A stretch of 45,635 nucleotides of DNA from CAYSNP01 sp050945855 (lineage in GTDB: Bacteria > Bacillota > Clostridia > Christensenellales > DTU072), in assembly GCA_050945855.1 (NCBI GenBank), contig JBMNTS010000010.1:1-45635 (forward strand). The letters run 5' to 3'. Position numbers and translations under genes: made by a program. Numbering within the stretch: the first letter of the stretch is position 1; each line of letters starts with the position of its first letter. The notes under the pieces are model-generated. The model searched no databases. It had not been told where the DNA came from and worked only from the letters and a program-made list of their open reading frames with translations. Positions 7,977 to 15,327 of the stretch are shown piece after piece.

Positions 7977-8459
7977 TTATGCGGATACAGTATCCGTGAC
8001 ATATGATACTTCGCCGATGCCGCCCTCCCATTTTACGCGGAAGGATTTGTCGCCCATTTGCACGTTTACTTCCTGCTCTAAGGTTTTTTGCAACAGCATA
8101 GGCACCGCGGCCGCCGCGCCCACCGCTTCCGGCGTGTATTCCCTCTCTCCGACGCCCCGCGCGTAAAGGCGGGCTTTCAGGTTATATTCGTCCAGCATCT
8201 GAATAAAGACGATGTTCGCGCCTTGGGGGAAAAGAGGGTGTGCGGACAGCGCTTGCCCTATTTTAGGCAATTCCGCCTTTTCGATATCCTCCACCATTAC
8301 TCCGCCGTAAGGCGTACCGAAGGAAAGCGCGGTAACATAGTAACACTCGTTATCCACCATAAACGGGCTGCTGATACATTCGGGCGTGGCACGGTGCAGC
8401 ACCGGGATTAAAAAGGGTATCGTTACGGGTTTTCCCAATGAAATTGAATTTATTTGCAT
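7977..8459 (-). CDS. DapF-like protein: C-terminal epimerase half lacking the catalytic Cys
   Basis: 160 residues. From about residue 42 it follows the second half of diaminopimelate epimerase. V-E-D-I-E-K-A-E, H-P-L-F-P (74-78) and R-G-V-G-E (101-105) match, but the family's following C-G-T-G-A-C-A-A block reads Y-T-P-E-A-V-G-A-A-A here. The catalytic Cys is therefore missing, and the G-N-P-H motif reads G-T-P-Y. At 160 residues against about 270 for DapF, one of the two domains is absent. Epimerase activity is very unlikely. AAAGGAGG lies just upstream of the ATG, and the frame is intact, so it does not look like a decaying pseudogene. It is 11 bases after gdhA and last in the operon. Its role is unknown; regulation of, or binding to, glutamate metabolism is a guess. 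Confidence 0.6.
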   Translation of the reverse strand: MQINSISLGKPVTIPFLIPVLHRATPECISSPFMVDNECYYVTALSFGTPYGGVMVEDIEKAELPKIGQALSAHPLFPQGANIVFIQMLDEYNLKARLYARGVGEREYTPEAVGAAAAVPMLLQKTLEQEVNVQMGDKSFRVKWEGGIGEVSYVTDTVSA

Positions 8460-8470
8460 TTTTACCTCCT

Positions 8471-9805
8471 TTAGACTGCGCCTTGCGCCAGCATGGCGTC
8501 GGCCACTTTAATGAAGCCCGCGATGTTCGCGCCCAGGATATAGTCCCCTCTTTTGCCGTTTTCGGCGGCGTGTTTATCTATAGATTTAAAAATGTTTACC
8601 ATTATTTCTTTCAGCCGTTTGTCAACCTCTTGAAAACTCCAGAAAATTCTTTGCCCGCTTTGCGCCATTTCCAGACCGCTGACGGCCACTCCGCCTGCAT
8701 TTGCCGCTTTGCCCGGCAAGAACAATACGCCGTCGTGCTGAAGCAGCCTTGCCGCCTCGTCCGTACACGGCATATTCGCTCCTTCCGCGACCAGTATTAC
8801 GCCGTTGTCAATCAGCTTTTTGGCGGCTTCCTCATCCAGTTCGTTTTGCGTGGCGCAGGGGAGTGCGACATCGCATTTAATATCCCAGATGCCCGAGCAG
8901 CCGTCATGATATTCCGCCGTCCTGACCTGCTTTACGTATTCGCTGATGCGCTTACGCTCCACTTCCTTGATTTGCTTGATAAGGTCAAGTTTTATGCCGT
9001 CTTTATCGTAAATATAGCCCGCGGAATCGCTCATGGCGACCACCTTGCCCCCCAGCGCGGCTGCTTTTTCCGCCGCGTAAATGGACACATTTCCGCTGCC
9101 GCTGACAACTACGGTTTTTCCCTTAATGGAATCCCCGCGCGAATTGAGGCATTCCTCGGCGATATATACCAGCCCGTAGCCCGTGGCCTCCACCCTTACG
9201 GGGCTGCCGCCGTAAGATAGCCCGCGTCCGGTAAGCGCGGCGGCGTGTATGCCCGTCAGCCTTTTGTACTGTCCGAAAAGATAGCCTATTTCCCTGCCGC
9301 CGACGCCGCAATCCCCCGCCGGAACATCCGTATCCGGTCCGATATGGCGGTACAATTCGGTCATAAAGCTCTGGCAGAAGCGCATAATCTCGCTTTCGGA
9401 TTTTCCCTTAGGGTCAAAATCGCTGCCCCCCTTGCCGCCGCCCATAGGCAGCCCGGTCAGCGAATTTTTGAAAATCTGCTCAAATCCCAAAAACTTTATT
9501 ATGCTCAAGGTTACGCTCTCATGAAATCTGAGACCGCCCTTGTAAGGGCCTATCGCGCTGTTGTATTCCACCCTGAAGCCGCGGTTTACGCGGATGTTTC
9601 CCGCGTCGTCTATCCACGGTACGCGGAAAATTATCTGACGCTCGGGTTCTGCCAGGCGCTCCAATATTCCCGCTCTCTCATACTGCGGACGCGCGTCCAC
9701 AAAGGGCTGAATGGACGTAAAAATCTCCGTTATCGCCTGATGGAACTCCCTTTCGCCGGGGTTTTTATTTAATGTTGCTTCCAATACTCGCATTGTGTAA
9801 GACAT
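8471..9805 (-). CDS. gdhA: Glutamate dehydrogenase (hexameric, probably NADP-dependent)
   Basis: 444 residues, full length. The enzyme aminates 2-oxoglutarate to glutamate with ammonia, supplying the substrate of glutamine synthetase. Landmarks include G-P-Y-K-G-G-L-R-F-H, the catalytic-lysine loop P-M-G-G-G-K-G-G-S, D-V-P-A-G-D, G-R-G-L-S-Y-G-G-S and the nucleotide-binding V-S-G-S-G-N-V. NADP preference is inferred from similarity to the bacterial anabolic type. It lies 36 bases after glnN, so the two probably share one message: ammonia to glutamate to glutamine. No separate promoter is visible in the gap. Confidence 0.95.
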   Translation of the reverse strand: MSYTMRVLEATLNKNPGEREFHQAITEIFTSIQPFVDARPQYERAGILERLAEPERQIIFRVPWIDDAGNIRVNRGFRVEYNSAIGPYKGGLRFHESVTLSIIKFLGFEQIFKNSLTGLPMGGGKGGSDFDPKGKSESEIMRFCQSFMTELYRHIGPDTDVPAGDCGVGGREIGYLFGQYKRLTGIHAAALTGRGLSYGGSPVRVEATGYGLVYIAEECLNSRGDSIKGKTVVVSGSGNVSIYAAEKAAALGGKVVAMSDSAGYIYDKDGIKLDLIKQIKEVERKRISEYVKQVRTAEYHDGCSGIWDIKCDVALPCATQNELDEEAAKKLIDNGVILVAEGANMPCTDEAARLLQHDGVLFLPGKAANAGGVAVSGLEMAQSGQRIFWSFQEVDKRLKEIMVNIFKSIDKHAAENGKRGDYILGANIAGFIKVADAMLAQGAV

Positions 9806-9841
9806 AGTGATGATTTTCCTTTTTTTGTATGTATGATTTGT

Positions 9842-11932
9842 CTAGAAAACTCCGAAAAGCAATTCCGCGTAACCCGGCAGCTCTCTGTATTTTTTAGCCG
9901 TTAACTCTTCCAGCCCGTCAGCGTACTTCCTCAGCTTTGCCATACCGGAAAGAACCTGCGCTCCGAACATATTCGCGCGGGAAGTGAGATTTGTTTCCTC
10001 GTCCGCTCTGCGCGCCGCCTTTTGCAGCAGCGTGAGTTCCCCAAACAGTTTTGCCGACATATCGGACAACGTCTTTAAGAGGTACCCTTCCAGACCTATA
10101 TCAAAAACCCCGCAAGCCTTTTTGTTGGCCGCCGACAGCGCCGCCTCGTTCTGGTAGGTTATCACCGCGGGGATAACGCTTTCTTTTACCATGGATATCA
10201 TGGTCAGAGCCTCTATTCGCAAGGTTTTTAAGTAGGTTTCCGCTTTTATTTCATAGCGCGAATGGAGTTCCGCTTCGGTAAACACGCCGTTGCGCCCGAA
10301 CAATTCCACGCTCTTTGGCGCTATGAACGCGGGAAAAGCGTCCATTGCCGTCTTGAGAACGGAAAGTCCTCTTTTTTCCGCTTCGCTCACCCATTCGGGG
10401 GAGTAGTTGTTGCCGTTAAACACAATCCGCTTATGCGCACAATAGGTGTCCTTGATAAGCGTGGCTAGCGCGGACTTGAAATCCTCCGCTTTTTCCAGAA
10501 TATCCGCGAACCTGCTTAAAACGTCTGCCACTGCGGTGTTGATAACAACGTTGGGGCACGCCACGGATTGGGAGGACCCGGGCATGCGAAACTCAAACTT
10601 GTTGCCGGTAAAGGCAAAAGGAGAGGTGCGGTTGCGGTCTGTCATATCCTTGGGGAAATGCGGCAGCGGCGTTCCTCCTATTTCCATTTTGTGCCTTACC
10701 GAATTATGGTAGTCCGTCCCTTTTTCCAACGCCTCCAGAATGCCGGTAAGCTCTTCGCCCAAAAATATGGATACGATGGCGGGCGGCGCTTCGTTAGCCC
10801 CTAAGCGATGGTCGTTTGCCGCGCTTGCCACGGACGCGCGCAACAGCTCCTGATACTCGTCCACGGCTTTGATAACGGCGACCAAAAAGAGCAGAAATTG
10901 CGCGTTTTCAAACGGCGTTTCGCCCGGCTCCAGCAGGTTTGCTCCCGTGTCAGAGGAAAGAGACCAGTTGTTGTGCTTGCCGCTTCCGTTGACTCCCGCG
11001 AAGGGCTTTTCGTGCAGCAGGCAGACAAGCCCGTGGCGGTAGGCTACGCTCTTCATGGTTTCCATTGTCAGCTGATTATGGTCGCAGGCGATATTTGCCG
11101 CCCCGAAAACCGTGGCAAGCTCGTGCTGGGCGGGCGCTACCTCGTTATGCTTGGTTTTCGCCAGTATTCCCAGCTTCCACAGTTCCTGTTCCAGTTCTTT
11201 CATAAAGGCGGATACTCTGGGGGTCAGCGCGCCGAAATAATGGTCTTCCAACTCCTGCCCTTTGGGCGGTTTCGCGCCCAGCAAAGTCCTGCCCGTAAAC
11301 ATCAAGTCCGGGCGTTTTTTGTAATACTCCAAATCCACCAGAAAATATTCCTGTTCGGGGCCTACCGTGGGGAAAACGCGTTTTGCCGACGTGTTGCCAA
11401 ACAGCCGCAAGATGCGTAATGCCGCTTTGTTGAGAGCGTGCATGGAACGCAGCAGCGGCGTTTTTTCGTCCAGCGCCTCGCCGCCGTAGCTGCAAAACGC
11501 GGTGGGTATGCAAAGGGTGCCGTCTTTAATAAAAGCGTAGCTTGTGACATCCCAGACGGTGTAACCGCGCGCCTCAAACGTCGCCCTGAGTCCTCCCGAG
11601 GGGAAGCTGGACGCGTCCGGCTCTCCGCAGATAAGCTCTTTCCCGGAAAATTCCATAATGATTTTGCCGTCGTTTACCGGCGAAATAAAGCTGTCGTGCT
11701 TTTCCGCCGTTATCCCGGTCATAGGCTGAAACCAATGGGAAAAGTGCGTTGCGCCCTTTTCCACCGCCCAATCCTTCATGGCGGCGGCCACCACGTTGGC
11801 GACTTCTATTTCCAAAGGGGTGCCTTCCTGCATTGTCTTTCTGAGCGCTTTGTAGATGTCTTTGGGAAGCCGCGCGCGCATTGCCTCGTCGCCGAATACC
11901 ATGCTGCCGAACAATTCCGGAATATTCTTCAT
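9842..11932 (-). CDS. glnN: Glutamine synthetase type III
   Basis: 696 residues, the size of the dodecameric GS-III family rather than the roughly 440 of GS-I. It makes glutamine from glutamate, ammonia and ATP. Characteristic stretches are H-F-S-H-W-F-Q-P, G-P-E-Q-E-Y-F, K-H-N-E-V-A-P-A-Q-H-E and G-V-N-G-S-G-K-H-N-N-W-S near the middle. A good ribosome binding site lies before the ATG. It is the first gene of glnN-gdhA-DapF-like and sits behind an attenuator-type leader nearly identical to that of glnA (see 12013-12094), implying shared regulation of both glutamine synthetases. Confidence 0.95.
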   Translation of the reverse strand: MKNIPELFGSMVFGDEAMRARLPKDIYKALRKTMQEGTPLEIEVANVVAAAMKDWAVEKGATHFSHWFQPMTGITAEKHDSFISPVNDGKIIMEFSGKELICGEPDASSFPSGGLRATFEARGYTVWDVTSYAFIKDGTLCIPTAFCSYGGEALDEKTPLLRSMHALNKAALRILRLFGNTSAKRVFPTVGPEQEYFLVDLEYYKKRPDLMFTGRTLLGAKPPKGQELEDHYFGALTPRVSAFMKELEQELWKLGILAKTKHNEVAPAQHELATVFGAANIACDHNQLTMETMKSVAYRHGLVCLLHEKPFAGVNGSGKHNNWSLSSDTGANLLEPGETPFENAQFLLFLVAVIKAVDEYQELLRASVASAANDHRLGANEAPPAIVSIFLGEELTGILEALEKGTDYHNSVRHKMEIGGTPLPHFPKDMTDRNRTSPFAFTGNKFEFRMPGSSQSVACPNVVINTAVADVLSRFADILEKAEDFKSALATLIKDTYCAHKRIVFNGNNYSPEWVSEAEKRGLSVLKTAMDAFPAFIAPKSVELFGRNGVFTEAELHSRYEIKAETYLKTLRIEALTMISMVKESVIPAVITYQNEAALSAANKKACGVFDIGLEGYLLKTLSDMSAKLFGELTLLQKAARRADEETNLTSRANMFGAQVLSGMAKLRKYADGLEELTAKKYRELPGYAELLFGVF

Positions 11933-11955
11933 TTTCTCCTTCTCCTTTTATACAA

Positions 11956-11986
11956 AACGAGGCCGCAAACCAGTTGCGACCCCGTT
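11956..11986 (-). promoter_or_regulatory. Hairpin in the glnN leader
   Basis: Arms of 13 bases with two mismatches (AACGAGGCCGCAA against TTGCGACCCCGTT) enclose a short loop, about 25 bases before the glnN start. No T run follows, so it is not a terminator. It may affect message stability or ribosome access. Confidence 0.5.
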
Positions 11987-12012
11987 GTCGTATATTGTAT
12001 TATCCTGTTTGC

Positions 12013-12048
12013 AAAAAAAGCGTTTGCCGGTAAAAATCCGGTAAACGC
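12013..12048 (-). terminator. Attenuator-type terminator before glnN
   Basis: On the minus strand, GCGTTTACCGG and CCGGCAAACGC (one mismatch) enclose a seven-base loop and are followed by seven Ts. It lies 86 bases after gatB and about 80 before glnN. It can therefore act both as the end of the glnA-gatB operon and as the attenuator of glnN. Its 5' arm overlaps the AAAGGC hexaloop hairpin at 12041-12058. Confidence 0.9.
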
Positions 12049-12058
12049 CTTTGTTTAC
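12041..12058 (-). promoter_or_regulatory. ANTAR-type antiterminator hairpin of glnN
   Basis: On the minus strand, GTAAAC-AAAGGC-GTTTAC forms a perfect six-base-pair stem with a hexaloop carrying A at position 1 and G at position 4, the pattern known for ANTAR RNA targets. It shares eight bases with the 5' arm of the terminator, so the two structures exclude each other. The loop is identical in the glnA leader. The second, upstream hairpin of classical ANTAR targets was not found. Confidence 0.7.
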
Positions 12059-12064
12059 GTGCTT

Positions 12065-12094
12065 ATTTTAGCATATTCGGGATGCCGATGTCAA
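12065..12094 (-). promoter_or_regulatory. Predicted sigma-A promoter of glnN
   Basis: On the minus strand, TTGACA (12089-12094) and TAAAAT (12065-12070) are 18 bases apart, with TG at the extended -10 position. The expected start of transcription is near 12058, the first base of the antiterminator hairpin. Confidence 0.7.
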
Positions 12095-12133
12095 ATAATT
12101 TTCCGCCCTTTTTGCCTCTCCGCAATATTCAGT

Positions 12134-13552
12134 TTATTCCGCAAGCTCCTTTGCCAGAATTCTTTTCACCGTCGCGGGGTCGCCTTTTCCCGAGAGATTT
12201 TTCATAGTCTGCCCCATTAAATAGCCGAACGCTTTGTCTTTACCCGCTTTGAAATCCTCCACGGCGCCGGGGTTTTTGGAAAGAGTCTCCTTTACCGCGG
12301 CCACAATAACCGCGTCGTCGCTGACAGAAAACAACCCTTTTTCGGTGATGTAGGCTTGGGGGTCAGCATTACGCGATAACACCGCTTCCACCGTCTCTTT
12401 ATATGCTCCGCGGTTGATTTTTCCGCTTAATACAAGTTTTGCGAGGTACGCAAGTTTTTCCGGGTCCGCCTTTAGCTCCTCGGGGTCTTGTCCGGTTTCG
12501 TTAAGCAGCCGCATGATGTCGCCCGTAATCAGGTTTGCCGCCTCCGCTCCGCTGCCGCATCCCCTTGCCACCTTTTCAAAAAGGGCGGCGATATTTTTGC
12601 TCTTGCATATTATTTCGCTCTGTACGGGCGGAATCCCGTACTCTGCGCAAAAACGCGCCTGCTTTTGGTGCGCGAATTCCGGAAGCGCGCGCTTTATGTC
12701 CTCAATCCATTCGTCTGTAATGCAGAGAGGGGGTAAATCCGGCTCGGGGAAATAGCGGTAATCCTCCGCGTTTTCCTTGCTTCTCATAGGATAGGATTTG
12801 TTTTCCTCGTCCTTCCAGCGGCGTGTTTCCTGAATCACTCTCCCGCCTGAAATCAGGATTTTTTCCTGACGCTCCGCCTCGTATTTTATCGCGCGCGCCA
12901 CCGCCTTTAATGAGTTTAGGTTTTTGGTTTCCGTGCGCGAGCCCGGTTTGTCGCCCGCTTTGCGTATAGAAAGATTTACGTCCGCGCGCAGGCTGCCCTC
13001 CTGCATTTTACAATCGCTTATCTCAAGATAAAGCATTATTCCGCGCAATTTCTCGATAAACGCGACAACCTCTTCCGCGCTGCTCAAGTCGGGATGGGTA
13101 ACGATTTCCAAAAGCGGTATGCCCGCGCGGTTAAAGTCTATTTGCGTATTCCCCTCGTGCTCCAGTTTTCCCGCGTCTTCCTCTATGTGGATTTCTCTTA
13201 TTCCGACCCTCTTTTTTACTCCGTCCGCCTCTATTTCCAACGCCCCGTTTACGCATATCGGAAAGTAAAGTTGCGATATCTGGTACGCTTTGGGCAAATC
13301 GGGATAGAAGTAGTTTTTGCGGTCAAAGTTGCAGTTTTTGGTTATCTCGCAGCCTAAGGCAAGCCCCAGTTTTACCGCGTATTCCACAACCCTTTCGTTT
13401 AATTTGGGCAATGAGCCGGGCTGACCCGTGCACACCGGACAAATTCTGGTGTTGGCGACGCCGCCGAACTGTGTGGGACAGTTGCAAAAAACTTTGGAAA
13501 CCGTGTTAAGCTCCGCGTGGACTTCCAGACCTATTACCGTCTCGTAATTCAT
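12134..13552 (-). CDS. gatB: Asp/Glu-tRNA amidotransferase subunit B
   Basis: 472 residues, full length. GatB binds the misacylated tRNA and phosphorylates the glutamyl or aspartyl group before amidation by ammonia delivered from GatA. Family marks are G-L-E-V-H near the start, C-P-V-C-T-G-Q-P-G-S-L-P, a zinc-type Cys cluster and the C-terminal GatB/YqeY tail. The start overlaps the gatA stop by four bases (ATGA). It is the last gene of the long glutamine-use operon before the 12013-12048 terminator. Confidence 0.96.
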   Translation of the reverse strand: MNYETVIGLEVHAELNTVSKVFCNCPTQFGGVANTRICPVCTGQPGSLPKLNERVVEYAVKLGLALGCEITKNCNFDRKNYFYPDLPKAYQISQLYFPICVNGALEIEADGVKKRVGIREIHIEEDAGKLEHEGNTQIDFNRAGIPLLEIVTHPDLSSAEEVVAFIEKLRGIMLYLEISDCKMQEGSLRADVNLSIRKAGDKPGSRTETKNLNSLKAVARAIKYEAERQEKILISGGRVIQETRRWKDEENKSYPMRSKENAEDYRYFPEPDLPPLCITDEWIEDIKRALPEFAHQKQARFCAEYGIPPVQSEIICKSKNIAALFEKVARGCGSGAEAANLITGDIMRLLNETGQDPEELKADPEKLAYLAKLVLSGKINRGAYKETVEAVLSRNADPQAYITEKGLFSVSDDAVIVAAVKETLSKNPGAVEDFKAGKDKAFGYLMGQTMKNLSGKGDPATVKRILAKELAE

Positions 13553-15018
13553 AATATGCCTCCCGGGCGTTTAGTGTGCCAGTCCGTCCTTTGCTGAAAA
13601 ACCCTCGCCGCCGCTATCAGCAGTTCTTCGGAGTACGGTTTTCCGATAAGCTGGAGACCTATCGGCATTCCGTGCTTATCCGTGCCGCAGGGCAGGCTTA
13701 CCGCGGGGAGCCCCGCAAGGTTTACCGCAACGGTGTAAATGTCGCCCATATACATTTTCATAGGGTCGTCTATATTTTCCCCGATTTTATACGCGGTAGT
13801 GGGCGCGACAGGGGCAAGTATAAGGTCAAACTCTCCAAAAAGCCTGTCAAATTCCGCTTTAATCAAATATCGCGCGTCCATCGCTTTTTTATAAAAGGCG
13901 TCATAGTAGCCGCTGGATAAAACAAAACTCCCTAAGATTATCCTCCGCTTTACTTCCAGACCGAAACCCTCGTTACGGGACAGCCTGTAAACTTCTTTCA
14001 GCGTTTTTGCCTTGCCGCTCCTGAAACCGTATTTTATCCCGTCATAACGCGAAAGGTTGGAGGACGCTTCCGCGGACGCTATAACATAGTAAGCGGGTAT
14101 CATATATTCGGTCAAAGGCATAGTAAACTCGCGCAGGCGCATGCCCGCCTTGCCCAGTTCCTTTGCGGCAGTCAGCACGGCTGCCTTAACGTCCTCGTCT
14201 ATGCCGTCCTCAAAATAGTTGACGGGCAGTCCGATTTTAAGATTATTCTGCTCAAACCTTTTTTCGCCGAACTCAAAAGGCTCTTTAAGCACGCAGGTGG
14301 CGTCCCGCCCGTCCGCGCCGGATATGATTTGCAGCAGAGCGGCGCAATCCTCAATGTCCCTGCCTATGGGGCCTATCTGATCAAGGGAGGAGGCGTAAGC
14401 GATAAGCCCGTATCTGGAAACCGCCCCGTAAGTGGGCTTTATCCCGGTAACGCCGCAAAAGGAACAGGGCTGGCGTATACTGCCGCCCGTATCGCTGCCC
14501 AGCGCGATGGGGATTTCTCTCGCGGCTACCGCCGCGGCGCTTCCTCCGGACGATCCGCCCGCGACCCTTTCGGTATCCCACGGGTTTTTTACCGCGCCGA
14601 AAACGCCTGTTTCGCTTGAGCCGCCCATGGCAAACTCGTCCATATTAAGCTTGGCAGTTATCACAAGCCCCGCCGCTTTCAGTCTTTCGGTGACCGTAGC
14701 GTCATAAACGGGCGAAAAGCCCTCAAGTATTTTGGAGGCGCAGGCAGTAGGTATCCCTTTTGTGGAAATATTGTCTTTAAGCGCGATAGGGACGCCCGCA
14801 AGCGGGGAGAGCTTTTCGCCCGCGTCAATTTTACTTTGCACGCTTTCCGCCTGCTTTAGCGCGGCTTCTCCCGCCGATGCGGTAAAGGCGTTGTGCGCGC
14901 CGCCGTCCTTCGCAAGCGAAATAAACAGTTCGGCAGCCTCGCGGACGGCGATTTCCTTATTTTTTATGGCGCGCCCCAGTTCAAGGGCGGTCATGTTTAA
15001 CAACTTTTTCTTTTCCAT
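13549..15018 (-). CDS. gatA: Asp/Glu-tRNA amidotransferase subunit A
   Basis: 489 residues. This amidase-signature enzyme hydrolyses glutamine to give ammonia for GatB. The catalytic Ser-cisSer-Lys triad is indicated by A-L-K-D-N, G-G-S-S-G-G-S-A-A-A and G-S-D-T-G-G-S-I-R-Q-P. It starts two bases after gatC and overlaps gatB by four, as expected for subunits made in equal amounts. Together the three genes give the indirect route to Gln-tRNA and/or Asn-tRNA. Confidence 0.96.
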   Translation of the reverse strand: MEKKKLLNMTALELGRAIKNKEIAVREAAELFISLAKDGGAHNAFTASAGEAALKQAESVQSKIDAGEKLSPLAGVPIALKDNISTKGIPTACASKILEGFSPVYDATVTERLKAAGLVITAKLNMDEFAMGGSSETGVFGAVKNPWDTERVAGGSSGGSAAAVAAREIPIALGSDTGGSIRQPCSFCGVTGIKPTYGAVSRYGLIAYASSLDQIGPIGRDIEDCAALLQIISGADGRDATCVLKEPFEFGEKRFEQNNLKIGLPVNYFEDGIDEDVKAAVLTAAKELGKAGMRLREFTMPLTEYMIPAYYVIASAEASSNLSRYDGIKYGFRSGKAKTLKEVYRLSRNEGFGLEVKRRIILGSFVLSSGYYDAFYKKAMDARYLIKAEFDRLFGEFDLILAPVAPTTAYKIGENIDDPMKMYMGDIYTVAVNLAGLPAVSLPCGTDKHGMPIGLQLIGKPYSEELLIAAARVFQQRTDWHTKRPGGIL

Positions 15019-15020
15019 AA

Positions 15021-15308
15021 TTACTCCAGGGTTTGAGGCGCTAAAAAGTACTCCCCGCTCCGCTCGGGCGCGTTGGCGAGTAATTTTTCCGCCAGCGGAG
15101 AGATGACCGCCTCGTCTTTTCGCAGCGCGTCTGCGCTCCCGCCGCTAAGCGCGGCATGCGTGACGCTTTTCGTATCCAGTTTGGATAAGGTCGCCATGCC
15201 CTCCAGAATGGTTTCCAGATCCGCGGCTATTCTGGCGCGTTCTTCGGGGGAAAGGGTGAGAAAGGATAAGTCCTCCAGATACAAAATCGTTTTTTCGTCT
15301 ATTTTCAT
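15021..15308 (-). CDS. gatC: Asp/Glu-tRNA amidotransferase subunit C
   Basis: 95 residues, the normal size. GatC is the small belt-like subunit that stabilises the GatA-GatB contact. The start I-D-E-K-T-I-L-Y-L-E-D-L-S and the helix L-S-P-E-E-R-A-R-I-A-A-D-L fit the family. It lies 19 bases after purL, the largest gap in the long operon, without a terminator or clear promoter between. Confidence 0.92.
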   Translation of the reverse strand: MKIDEKTILYLEDLSFLTLSPEERARIAADLETILEGMATLSKLDTKSVTHAALSGGSADALRKDEAVISPLAEKLLANAPERSGEYFLAPQTLE

Positions 15309-15327
15309 ATTTTCCTTTGTCTCCTTT

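Noticed and set aside
10808..12220. Long open frames on the plus strand opposite glnN, purL, guaA and carB
   Set aside because: They mirror GC-rich codon use of the real genes on the minus strand and show no recognisable domains or ribosome binding sites.
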